A stretch of DNA of 60,000 nt from Antedon mediterranea. Lineage: Eukaryota > Echinodermata > Crinoidea > Comatulida > Antedonidae. Shown here piece after piece: positions 11,601-22,400 of this stretch. The stretch is taken from NCBI RefSeq assembly GCF_964355755.1, contig NC_092677.1, forward strand, positions 5,525,001 to 5,585,000. The letters are read 5' to 3'. A program made the position numbers and the translations under genes. Under the pieces are notes generated by a model. It was given only the letters and a program-made list of their open reading frames with translations. It ran no database searches and was not told where the DNA came from. Every line of letters begins with the position of its first letter. The stretch's first letter is position 1.

Positions 11601-13156
11601 AATGGTAAAAACAATTATTGCAATTATAATATAACTACCAGGTTTGAATAGGGTGTCATAGAGGTCCCCTTCTCCAAGTTATTAGTAGCATATTTTTCTT
11701 TTTAAAGGAGAGCGAAGATGAAGAATCAGATGATGATATGGATACAGAAACAGCGGCAGGTACGTCAGTCAAGGGTAAAACAAATAAAGTTGATTCAAGT
11801 TCAGAATCTAATACTGAAGATGAAATTAGAAGGTGAGAAATACTGTCCCTGTAATTGGTATATAATTGTACATTTAATATATCGCAGTATGCAGTTAATC
11901 AGCTTGCATTTGGTTGTTTAAGATTACATATTGTGCACCATTGGTCATTTCAAGTACTTTAGTTTACCATATTTAATTCACATTTCACAGAGTACAACAT
12001 GGAGACACAAAAGAAGATTCTTATGGAAGTTCAACGGACGTGGACTCGGAGAACGAAACTGCCAGCAGCAAAGCAAAAACTAACGTAGATGAGGGTGGAG
12101 ACATTCCCGAATTACCGAGCTTCTTTACCGATAAACATTTTCTGTTGTATGGAAAATTTGATGACTTGGAAAGAAGGAATCTTGTTAGATATATTACAGC
12201 TTTTAATGGGTGTGTATTCCTTTATAATCTGAGAGTCCATGTCAATAATATTTTACTGCAGTTACTGCAGTACTATATTCTTTTTATTTAACCTAATTAT
12301 GCAAATTATTTATCAAGATTTTATTGTTATTCATATGAAATATCTATTGCAGTGACTTCTGCATAAACTTCTATATTTAAACAAACTAAAATCATACTTT
12401 TTTGCAGTAAAAAATAAATTTACTGCAGAAACTGCAGTAGAACAGTTAATAATGTTTATATGATCACCTTTGTATCAGAAATTTTTTTATATATATTTTT
12501 TTTCAATTATTTACAGAGAGCTTGAAGATTATATGTCGGAGGTAGTTTCATACATAATTACTAAATCACAATGGGACGACAGTTTTGATCAGGTTGGTGT
12601 TAAAAGGTTGTTGTGAGTGTACCCATTCTTAAGGGATCTGGTTACTGCAGTAACTACATTTTTTAGTGCAGTAATGTATGATTTTATTTTTCTTCAATAT
12701 ATACATTTATGAGGAATTTTAACTGCTGCACTATCTACATTTTTTAGTGCAGTAATGTCCGATTTTAGTTTTCTCAAGGTAGACATTTTTTAGGAATTTT
12801 CACTGAAATAAACACTGTGTGAACCTGAGCGAAGAGTGAACTTAAACTTAAACTTTCCCTGGTATGAACTAAAAAACGTAGTAATTTGTATAAGCAAGTT
12901 AAGGAGACAAAAAATGCTGTTACTGCAGTAACTGCAGTAGTATCAATTTGACATGGTGTAGACATGGTATCTTATAATCTCAATCGCCACGTAATGCATT
13001 AATACTTCCGTTATCAGCAGTAATACATTTATTCCATTATAGGCACTTGAAGAAAATGCACAGCTTACGTTTGTCAGGCCAAAGTGGGTGTTTGCTTGTG
13101 GGGAGAAAGGAAAGATGATGCCTTACCAGCCTTATGTTATTGTGCCAGTAAACTGA
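7101..13156 (+). CDS. XRCC1: XRCC1, single-strand-break and base-excision repair scaffold
   Basis: Fourteen exons join in perfect phase to 598 codons plus stop: 7101-7151, 7542-7634, 7954-8061, 8325-8483, 8574-8666, 8779-9006, 9361-9499, 10484-10655, 11076-11189, 11499-11604, 11708-11832, 11991-12209, 12517-12592 and 13043-13156. Order: N-terminal domain (residues 1 to about 160, starting MPEIKFQHVVSCSS), linker with basic nuclear-localisation stretch PPMKKRK (about 284-290), BRCT1 (about 300-386), acidic Ser/Thr linker (about 386-500), BRCT2 (about 503-598). In the known family the N-terminal domain binds DNA polymerase beta, BRCT1 binds PARP1 and poly(ADP-ribose), the CK2-phosphorylated linker binds FHA domains of PNKP and aprataxin, and BRCT2 binds DNA ligase III. 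The length is close to the vertebrate protein. Odd: residue 20 is Lys where human has the redox-active Cys20. Confidence 0.97.
7756..7874. mobile_element. MITE family 1, copy 3, carrying a (TAG)n microsatellite
   Basis: ACACTATCAAACTAG on the left and TTTGATAGTGTAGACCGTGC on the right are the family ends. About 11 TAG units at 7769-7802 replace part of the left interior. It lies in XRCC1 intron 2. Confidence 0.7.
9203..9313. mobile_element. MITE family 1, copy 4 (ends truncated)
   Basis: The interior ACTAGTTTGACAAAAAAGTG, GATATGACATCATCATG and ATATGGGCACAT match the family, but the outer TIR bases are missing at both ends. It lies in XRCC1 intron 6. Confidence 0.65.
9712..10065. repeat. Dispersed repeat beginning CCTCCGCCAAGGAGGTTATG
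   Basis: The block starts with the self-complementary CCTCCGCCAAGGAGG, runs into a TGTGTGTTTGTG-rich stretch (about 9748-9788), and continues with two diverged copies of a segment with CCACAGTTTTNATCCGATTCT, AACCAAATTTGG and CACAATGATC (about 9809 and 9945). I recognise the opening motif as common in marine invertebrate genomes; its transposon class is not known to me. It lies in XRCC1 intron 7. Confidence 0.6.
10098..10170 (-). mobile_element. tRNA-derived SINE head
   Basis: On the minus strand the sequence has an A-box-like GTGTAATGGTTA and a B-box GGTTCAAGCCCC at tRNA-like spacing. It is preceded on the + strand by A-rich sequence (about 10050-10095). It does not form a clean cloverleaf, so it is treated as a SINE head and not a tRNA gene. 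It lies in XRCC1 intron 7. Confidence 0.55.
10484..11189 (+). CDS. XRCC1: XRCC1 exons 8-9: BRCT1 domain
   Basis: Residues about 291-385. Motifs are GVVFVISGFQNPHRSDIRDK, ALEMGAKYKGDW, CTHLICAFANTPKY and the C-terminal Trp in KKGWILDSY. This is the domain that recruits XRCC1 to poly(ADP-ribose) at breaks. The intron splits the codon of Ile in HLIC, as expected from consecutive phase-2 joints. Confidence 0.95.
10656..11075. other. XRCC1 intron 8, nothing distinct
   Basis: AT-rich intron with A-runs. I see no repeat family or coding sequence in it. Confidence 0.5.
11499..11832 (+). CDS. XRCC1: XRCC1 exons 10-11: acidic CK2-type linker
   Basis: Residues about 386-462. The sequence is rich in Ser/Thr next to Asp/Glu (SSSDETEEEEE, then ESEDEESDDDMD, then NTEDE). 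In the family such sites are phosphorylated by CK2 and bind FHA domains. The further cluster YGSSTDVDSENE at the start of exon 12 corresponds to the PNKP-binding site region. Confidence 0.85.
11991..13156 (+). CDS. XRCC1: XRCC1 exons 12-14: BRCT2 domain and stop
   Basis: Residues 463-598. After the acidic cluster, BRCT2 reads PELPSFFTDKHFLLYG, RYITAFNGELEDYM, LTFVRPKWVFAC and ends VIVPVN. It keeps the conserved Trp and the compact C-terminus of the family. The natural stop is at 13154-13156. Known partner: DNA ligase III. Confidence 0.95.
12235..12965. repeat. Cluster of ACTGCAGT / GTGCAGTAA motifs in XRCC1 introns 12-13
   Basis: The palindrome ACTGCAGT and close variants recur around 12255-12270, 12424-12440, 12640-12650 and 12914-12930. 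A roughly 45-bp segment (CTACATTTTTTAGTGCAG plus following bases) is directly repeated at about 12653 and 12735. The pattern stops at the exon borders. Confidence 0.6.
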
Positions 13157-13403
13157 GATGATATGGGTGAGCTTATGCAATCTACTAGAGTTGAACCATT
13201 AGTGCAACATTCTCGGTTAAGTAGTGTTTTTTTCACTCAAAGAAAACCAAGAAACAATTTTTAGTAACAAATTAAGATATTTATTGTTCCGTATTTTGTA
13301 CTGTGAACATTCACACATTACATCTTCGCTTTGTATCTTATCTTCGTATATTTTCCAGTTAAAAGTTTTACTTTTTATCTTCGGTGACCTGTGAATCGAC
13401 GAA
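13157..13403. other. Convergent 3' ends of XRCC1 (+) and gene B (-)
   Basis: The stop codons face each other 248 bp apart (13156 and 13404). The minus strand holds a poly(A) signal, AATAAA, at 13280-13285. The first canonical AATAAA on the plus strand after XRCC1 is at 13552-13557, beyond the last exon of gene B, so the two 3' UTRs may overlap. Confidence 0.55.
13280..13285 (-). terminator. Poly(A) signal AATAAA of gene B
   Basis: The hexamer AATAAA lies 119 bp downstream of the gene B stop codon on the minus strand, a normal place for a polyadenylation signal. No transcript evidence is available. Confidence 0.5.
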
Positions 13404-13408
13404 TTAGT
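13404..13408 (-). CDS. Gene B terminal exon: one codon and stop
   Basis: The acceptor TCGTTTCAG is followed by AC TAA; with the preceding phase-1 G this gives Asp and a stop. The same acceptor and stop are kept in gene A at 45370-45374, and the following UTR bases are also similar. An alternative frame through this exon is open but does not fit the upstream phase. Confidence 0.65.
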
Positions 13409-16400
13409 CTGAAACGAGAAATGGGAGAGAAAAAAACAAAAACCGAACAAAAGAAACTTTTCCTTTTGAATGTAAAACATTTTTATCGTGACACAAAAAA
13501 CCCCAAAACATATATTAATGGAGGTTGACCAAAACATGCAACACATAGTATAATAAAATGAAAGATGGTACAAAAAATGTTACTGTTACATATACACCAT
13601 TTGTAAGCTCCACCCCACTATCAAATTATTATTATTAATAACAAGGAAATATGTTCATTTCAATATGTATACACAAGAGCAAAATTTACCCTGAATCAAA
13701 ATAACATAAACAAGAGTGGAGCTTACATAATACTGCCTCAAAACTTTTTAATTGAATCCCATACAAGTGTTTTGTTGATAAAAAAAAGTTCTTACCGCAC
13801 GTAATTCCATCAGGTTGAAGTAACAATTCCCCTGGGCATCTACAGACTGGTTCTCCAGATTGAATTGCGCAATCATGACTGCAAAGGCCAATAGCAAGGT
13901 TACACTCTACAGAATAAGAAGAGTTTGAAATGTTTTGTGTAAAAAACCAAGCAAGCGACAGAAATATTGTTGATATCATGTATTATGTGTTATCAATATA
14001 TTGTTGATAATATTCGAAAATGTTTAGCTGATAATGTTCATCAATCTTGTAAATGGACACATGGACCAAACATGGCACCTTAAGCTTGGTTCCAACTAGC
14101 GACACAACGTTATGCAACCTACGCAACACAAGAAAATACCCTTCCAATAATTTTACGCGATTACGCAATATAGCACTTTGCGTTAATACGTCGCTTCGTT
14201 ACGTTCTAGTGGGAACCACGCTTTATATGCACTGTGAAGTTGACAACAAGCAAGAGAAGTCCAATACCCGTCGAACAAGAAACAGTCATGGAAGTAACAT
14301 GGACAAGAAAAATGGAAGGAACCGTATTATAAACCTTTTTGAAAATTGGCATGTAAAGAGGGTTTCGTGTTGGAACTTCTTCTTGTAGTATTAGAAGTTT
14401 AAGACCAACAATCTTCGTATTGCTTGTGTCCTTAGAAAAGCCACTTTACTGCTCAAGTTTACCGCTCTCCATACAGGAGTATAAATGGTTACCTGGTAAG
14501 ATCAAACTGCGTTGATTACTAGCTGCATTATGGGACCTGACTATTGTTCCAATGACCTGGGTAATAATGGAAAGTGCTTGAAAGCTTTGAGCATTATGCG
14601 TTATATTAAATTGATTGGTATCGGGCCAGGTCATGATCAATAACAATTCAAAGAAACTGACCACATGTCAAGTTATCGTGGCCAATTGTCATTGGTTCTG
14701 GGCATGTGCAAACCGCTTCTCCGGACTGAGCGATGCAACCATGACTACAGTAACCATTCATAACGCTGCAGTCTGAAATGAAAAGAAAACTTGTTATTTG
14801 TGTATCTCTACATACTAAGTACTGGTTATTGAACAGAGGCCCTGCTGTATACAGTATATTACGAAGTTAGATCACTATTTCTGTTAGGTGTACATTGTGA
14901 AGAAACAATTTCTTTACAACACACAATTTCAGGATTAGCTTTTTAAAATGTCCAAACTGTAGGCTATTTTGCGTACTGCAACATTTTGTAATAAAATCAA
15001 TGAATAATATCATGAGATATATATATATATATCCTTTGATTTTGGTTTTATTTTGTTTATATTGAAATAAGATAGGAGAATGCTAGCATATCTTGTATTT
15101 TATGCTCGTGTCGGAAGTTTTTTTTTACCTGTATTTATTTTACAAAGCGCTGGTAATGTCTCTTGACTACAAGGTATGTCATCCGAGAATATATCAGTGT
15201 TGCTGATGATAAGTTTGCGACAAAATTCGGTGAAGTCTGCAGACAGCAAAATTATTTTTAATAGCAATTAATATTTAGATTGCATTAATGTGACAAAAAA
15301 AATATTTTAACATACAATAAATATTGTAATTTTGATTTGATGTCCAGTAACTAATAATTTATTTGATGTTTGCATAGTTAATAGCATTTTATATTTGGAT
15401 TATATTAATGTGACAAAGAAAATAATTTAACATAACAGTACATATTGTAATTAGGATTTTATGTCCAGCAACTGATAATGTATGTGATGGTTGCATAATG
15501 GTTTTAACCGAATACATACCTGAATATTGGATTGAAATAGTAAAGAAATCGGCTTCTTTGATGTTTTCAGCTGCAAAAATAAAATATCGAAATTACACTG
15601 TATCCTATTGAGATGACAAAATTATAATTGATGCTTGGACTCGAAGTGATTTTAAACTCGTAATTCGTATTGCGGCAGGCCGAAATAAATGTTTAGGCTG
15701 AAATTACTAGATGCTATGGGCCTCTTAACGAAGGGCTGTTAGTAGAATTTCTAGAACATCAGTTTAGAAAACCGATCAAGTACTGTGATATACGAAATAC
15801 CATATGTAAACAGGTACAATATCTATACCTGATATGTTTTTATCTTGTATAAATATGTTTTTAAATAAATCAATATAAATATTGTCCCTACCACATCCTA
15901 CCATTGTACTCGTGAACATGGTGAGTAAAAAGACAACAATAAAAATATGCTAGCCTCCTGGAGCCAACAAATGGTGCCTCGTGAATAGGGGTTGGATGTA
16001 GAGTTTTCTCTCTTTTTTTTCTCGTGAAAGTGTGCCAATGACGGCGATTCGGCTTAATATTCACAAAGAACAACATTGGAAAAAGAGAGAAACAGTAAAG
16101 AGATTCTCGCTTTTCACTGGGAAACTTACAGAATATCATGATTTCACAGATGGTAAGATAAGTGTTAAGTATTTCCACCGACACATATTGGCCACGTATA
16201 GCAGGGAATTCTAGATCAATTTGAGGTCCATTTGCAACTTGCTCAGATGTGACTACTGTCCACACTGCGTTTAAGGTATGGGTCGCGTTTAATCCAACAC
16301 GAATAACTGCTCCAACCATCCGCTGTTCACAACAATCTACCAGATACAATCGGGATAAAATTACTTTACGGATACATTTATCAAAATAGGCCTACTTGTC

Positions 16401-19400
16401 AGTGTTTTATTTAAGGAAAGTCGCTGCAACCTGTCAGTGTAACAAGCGCCTTTGAGATTTAACGTCACCAATATAGATTTTCTTTAAACGGGTATGGTAT
16501 GTTGGTAAGCCAACTGGATAGCAGAAGCTCATAAATCAAAAGATCAATTAAACCCACTATTAGTTACTAATGTGTCATACATTGGCCTACTGGGTGATTG
16601 GTTCGCCGCCAATATATAATTCTTACCTCCTCTGTTATAAATTGTTATTGCCGTTACACGATATACCTCTTCTAAGTCAATTTTCCACCATTGACTTCCT
16701 AAAAACAAATTGGATAGACGCTAATAATTAAACAAATCGAAAGTAATACACACACTGTATAACTATTCGATGATGTTATAAAAACTTGGCATAATGTTCG
16801 AAAAGAATGGGATTGTCTCCCGGTGTCACAAAATAAACATGAATATTCATTAGTCATATCAATAAGGTGTGCAGGCCCGTAGCCAGAATGCATCAGAGGG
16901 GGCTTTTCTTGACACCAAGTATTTTGCGAGCGCAGTGAGCAACTGTAGGCTGGTGGCCAGGGGGCCGCCAAGGGCCCCCGGTCGGGCTCTCAGAGCAATT
17001 TCGGTTGTTTTAATAAGCTTACAGAGACATTTTTTACCTACTAAAATCTGAGTTATGCAGAGAAATTATATAGTACAGTATTATGGAAGTTAGTAGTACT
17101 GATCATGAAATACAGCTTTATTGTTGCAAAAAAGTATATTATATTAGGCCCTTAAATAATTTCTTATCCTATAAACATAAAAAACAAATAGTACCGTATA
17201 TTTCGGTGTACAAGTCGCACCTGTGTATAAGACGCACCCATAAAACGGAGACTGAAATATTAGTATTTTTTATGTAGTCGATGCATAAGACGCACTTATT
17301 TCTAGGCCGAAATTTTAACATTTTACAATCAAAACAATGGTATTTTAATAATAAAACAACGATATTTGAGACATATTTATTAGAATCAAATGATATAATT
17401 TTGTTTGATTGCCTTTATTACATCGTAATCAGTCTCTACTTCAACTGAACGTTCAATGAAAAGGGAAATCCCCATATTGTTTCAGTTACGATGCACTGTG
17501 TGGGTAGGGCTAGCCTATGTCTATTTAAGTAACTTTAATTTCATATTATTTAAATATATACCTTCTTATTGTGTGTATGACCATTATAAAATCAATCCAA
17601 ATGATGTTCAGTTTTTTGGGCTGATAATGAACCAGTAATATCATGTTGGGTAGGCCTATATGAAAATCTTTCCTATTTCCATGCATGCATTACTGCAATA
17701 TGAGGAGAGGAGAGCACTAACCATGTGCTCCTTGCCTGGTGGCCAGCACTGTTGGCCATATACACTATGAGATTAGGGGAAGCTACTTAACACAATAACA
17801 ACACACTCTTTTAGATATCGCTTGACATACGAACTATTGCCTACATGATTATAAAATTATGTGATTGTTGACATAGAGATGTAATAAAAATAAACCACCG
17901 TGATCAAGGGAAATAGTTATTGTGTAATTAAAATGTGACACCACCGTAATTAATGGACTCTTCCATAAATGTGTTGCGCTGTGATGATGCTGCATGCTGC
18001 TAGAATACACACCCGCGAGTTCAGAGAGTATTACTAGGCCTGGGTAGAATATCTAATGCGTACTGTAATATTAATTAATACAGTTGAGGATGACAATTTA
18101 CCTTAACTAAAAATTCAATAAACTTGTTACCACACTGTGGTTAGACAGGAGTGAATAACTAGCTAGGCCTACATTGCAGAGTAGTACACTATTTTTAATT
18201 AATTTAAATATTAGTAGGTAATTAAATTAATTAGGGTAACATTTAGAGGTCAAATTTGCGTGTCAAAAGTGCGTCTTATACACCGAAATATACGGTAGGC
18301 CTACGTACACGTACCAATTTAACTCAGCACCATTTTTATTCAAGTTTACACAGTGAAATTCTTTGGTTTAATGAAAAATATTTCCAGGAAAAAAATAAAA
18401 ATCCCCAAAAAGATTGAACTGAACTGAACGTGATCTTGTGCGTTCCGAAAAGCCCGGCCGAAGCACGCGATTGGTCAGTCCATTTTTCTGTCATATTTAT
18501 AATCATCATCTCTCAACAATCTCTCGATCTCACGCTCAGCAGTGACTTTGACATCGGATAATCTGTATATTCGATCGATTTAAACATAGTCAATAGAAGT
18601 AAAATGACTAAAAAATCTGATATAATTGATAATTAATTGCACGATTTTGGAAGTGGGGCCTTTGTTTTTCAAGGGGGGGGGGGGGGGGGGGTTCGCGCAA
18701 AAGGGCCTGGTGTGACGTAAGAATTAAGCTAACTACAATTCGCTAATGCAAACGATTTCTGTCGAGCCGTCTGTGTAGTCGAGTGGATAAGACTATGGAC
18801 TTTACATGTCGATGTATGGGGTTCGATTCCTATGAGTTATTTCTTTTACTTTATAGTGAGAGACAGATTATTAATAGGGTTAGGTTTAGTTATATTTAGG
18901 AAGTAGTTCGGCTATCTTTCACATGGGGTCCCCAACTTATGTACGAAAAAATAAAATCGCGATCAGGACCGTTCTCTGAGCCCTCTAAGAGAACAGTCTA
19001 CCGAAGAGGTCAGCCAGTATAAAGAAGAAATAAAATCATCTTCCCTGCCTTTTAAGAAGTGAAATTAATACTTCTATTGTTTAATGCATATCATTGATTA
19101 AAGGCAAAGTACTGGAAAATAACAAAGCTCTGGGCTGAGTCTCAATGGAAATACAAATATTAAAGAAAACAACTAAATCAAACAGTCAGACAGAAAGAAA
19201 GTGCAAAACTTCTGGAAAACACTTATCCTTCGTCAAGGATAAATGAGAGTACTTGGGGATAAATATAAAATAATTCATAATATCAATATTAATATGACTA
19301 ATCTTAGGGAACGTTTTTTGTTTCTAAATATTGGCCAGCATAACAAAATAATGTTTACCACCAGATTGTGTGTGCGTGCAACTACCTCCCGAAGAAAACG

Positions 19401-22400
19401 CTGTAGCCGTGTTTCCGTCTATAGCACGTTCAGCAGATGCACTATTAAGCTGACTTGACTGTGAAACTGGTTTTCCTTGTAAATCTATCTCGTTATCACC
19501 TGAAATTGGTTATAGCACGTATTTAAGAAAGGATGGAAGGGTAAATTATTATATTTTGTTCTTTTTTTCTCTCTCCTTGTGTTGTACGTTCAGCCCTTCA
19601 TGCCAATTACACATTATGTATGTAAACATTTTCATGTGATTTTCGAATAATGTAGTTACATAATTTGTTTATATTTTTTAGATGATATCTTAGAAACCAA
19701 TTATAGTAGTGAGAGTCCCAAATTTAGCTTCGAAGATATTTTTTTATGCTGAAGATGAGAGCTTATTATTAAAGGACCTCATTGGAATTAAAGGACCCCA
19801 TTGGAATTAAGCTGATTTTTCTTTCGACTTTATGGGCTATCCTTGGTTTCTTATGTTATGTATTTGCTTGTAAATTGTTTGTATTATATTGTCTTGTAAT
19901 ATTATGTTGAAACCGAATTAAAATCAAATCAAATCACTCAGTTGTGCCCCCTGCTGCCTCTCCTACTCATTGATAGTTGCTGAAATACGTTTTTGAGTGT
20001 TTTTTATTTGTAAAGGGTGTTAAACTCGACTAGAGATCTATTTTTAAAAACTATTTCCATACGTTGTTTTTGTTTTTATTTAACAAGTAGATAGTCTCCG
20101 AATACTGATATTCAGATGTGGAATTTCTGACTGTGTGGAATATTAGATTAAATTATGTTAATATCTATATTCTGGAACAAATATGTAATTAATTTTGTGT
20201 ATAATTACCATCTCCCCAAGCTTCCGAAGTGTCTGAAAGGCTGTACATGAAACACGGGTAGGCATCGCAGTCTTCCCAATCGCATCGTGCAGTATCACGT
20301 GTTCTTACAACAAACCATCCAGTGTCAACTTCACAGCCACCGTAGTATTTACTGATGAACCAACTTCTCTCTACCCATCTGTATACAAAATCAAACAAGG
20401 GCAACTATTGTTAAAAAAAGATTTAGTATTATGGCTTGTAAAATAGCATATGCTAGCAAACTTTACCAAATCTCTGTTTGCAAACTCCAAGTTTCCATAG
20501 TTTGAACAGGTTTTTAAAGATTACAATCCCTGTTACTGTAAGCTTTCACTTTGTCATACTGCCCATAACTGCCCACACAGACTGTCATTTGTTTCGTTAA
20601 GCTAACTATAAGTTTGTCAAGAAGGTGCATGACCTAACTTACAGTATGCAGATTAGTTTTCTGCAATTTGCCGAACTTTGTCAACTGGTCAACAAATTTT
20701 AGAAAAAGTTTATTGAAATGAAAAAGAAAATGCAGAGATGATTTTGAGGTACTCCGTAACGTGTGTATGCTGTTTTCTTGATTTCTTATGAAAGATCAGG
20801 TCGCTTTTGCCATAACGTCTATTTCAATATTAAGTTCTTATTGAAGAATAGACCCGTGTATGTAATGTGCGTAAAAGTGTCTTTTTGAATGCATTAGGGA
20901 GTGATGTTGAGTTGACACCAGTCTTTAATAGCGCGAAAAGCAAACCCAGCGGTCCAATTTATGACGCAAGTAATACATAGTTTTTTTTTGCTATAAAACA
21001 GTTTTTGTCGGTTATTTTTATCATATTCGTAATAAAAAAACTTATTACGTAGGAATAATCATAAAATAATCAAAGAACCTACGAATTGACGTAGTGACCT
21101 TCGACACTGAAATAGTTTGTTTCAGAATGTTGTAAGTCCGTCCAAGGAGAGCTTACTAAGTTTTGTTTCTGGAAAAAGCTCTTGTAATCTGAACCAACAC
21201 CATTAAATGTGAGTGCAGTTTGCCCTTTGTCGTCGTATAGGGCTACCTTTACCTAAAAGCAACAAATACCAATTAATTAACATAATTAAAACATCTATTA
21301 AACATTATTATTCTAGTAGATTTACATTATATGTAGCTTAATCGACGAATCTCAAAATCGGAAAAAAAAACCGCTGAATCGGAAAAACGGCGATATTGAC
21401 GAAGCACCGAAATCGAAAAAGCACTTAATCGGAAAAGAAGCGCCGAATCGGTAGTAAACGGCGAAATTGACGAAGCGCCGAATTTGAAAAACGGCTTAAT
21501 TGACAAAGCTCCAAATCGAAAAAAACAGCGAAATTGACGAAGCGCTGAATCGGAAAAACGACGAAATTAAGGCAGCACCGAAAGGAAAAATAGCGCTGCG
21601 ATCGAATAAGCAATGCAGTGATAACAGATCGTGTTTACTATACCTTTTTTATACCGATTGTATTCCAGTTTTGGAGCAAAGGGTTTACAAAACTTCGCCT
21701 ATGTGCTAGGTCTAAGCTCATTGCCTCGTATTCACCATCTCTATACCCTTCACTTGATTCGTAAAGCTCAGTAAAATTTGAAGTCACTTGAGAAACTGCC
21801 TTAAAAATGAGTTCCCATTCTGATGATTATACAAATAATGACGATTATATAAATAAATATATTAATATTATATAAAGTACAAAGTGAAACACAAAGTTAA
21901 CATTAAAAGTTACTCAATTATTGCGTTTACACAAACGTGTGTTGTTTTTAGGAGGCTTTTGATTTGCTACGACTGACGACGACCTAACTAGGTCAGGTAA
22001 ATCAATGTGTCGTCAGTCGTCGTCTGTACCTAGAAACCATCACAACTGTGTAGAGGTGTGGCAAGTGAAGAAACACGTCCAAATATCCCCGCATGCGCAA
22101 AATAAAATGTCTTAAATAGTTCGGTCTTCGTTTGTCGCAAATCGAAAATAATCGTAATTGGTTCTTGTTGCATTTTCCTCCTTTATTAGCATTATCAGGA
22201 TGATTACCTGAATAGTAGCTGGCCCATATAGCTGAAACATCTTGTGAAAAGAATTCTTCCACATAACTATCAATATTGTTTTCATATCCGTCGAGTAAAG
22301 CCCCTCCTAGCATGTCACAGCCGGCGAAGGCTTTCTCCCATGACATAGTATATCCCTGAAGATTACCATAAATTGTTTGATTAGACTTTATCCATTTTGA

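Noticed and set aside
13217-13573. Minus-strand frame giving gene B a longer C-terminus
   Set aside because: It would need the terminal exon in a different phase from the upstream EGF exon; the phase-consistent reading stops at once, and gene A shows the same stop.
14053-14388. Plus-strand frame of 111 codons
   Set aside because: It runs across a MITE with clear inverted ends and into flanking intron; no protein-like features.
18764-18838. tRNA gene
   Set aside because: A and B box-like motifs exist but the acceptor stem does not pair; better explained as a SINE head. The same holds for 4,762-4,800 and 10,098-10,170.
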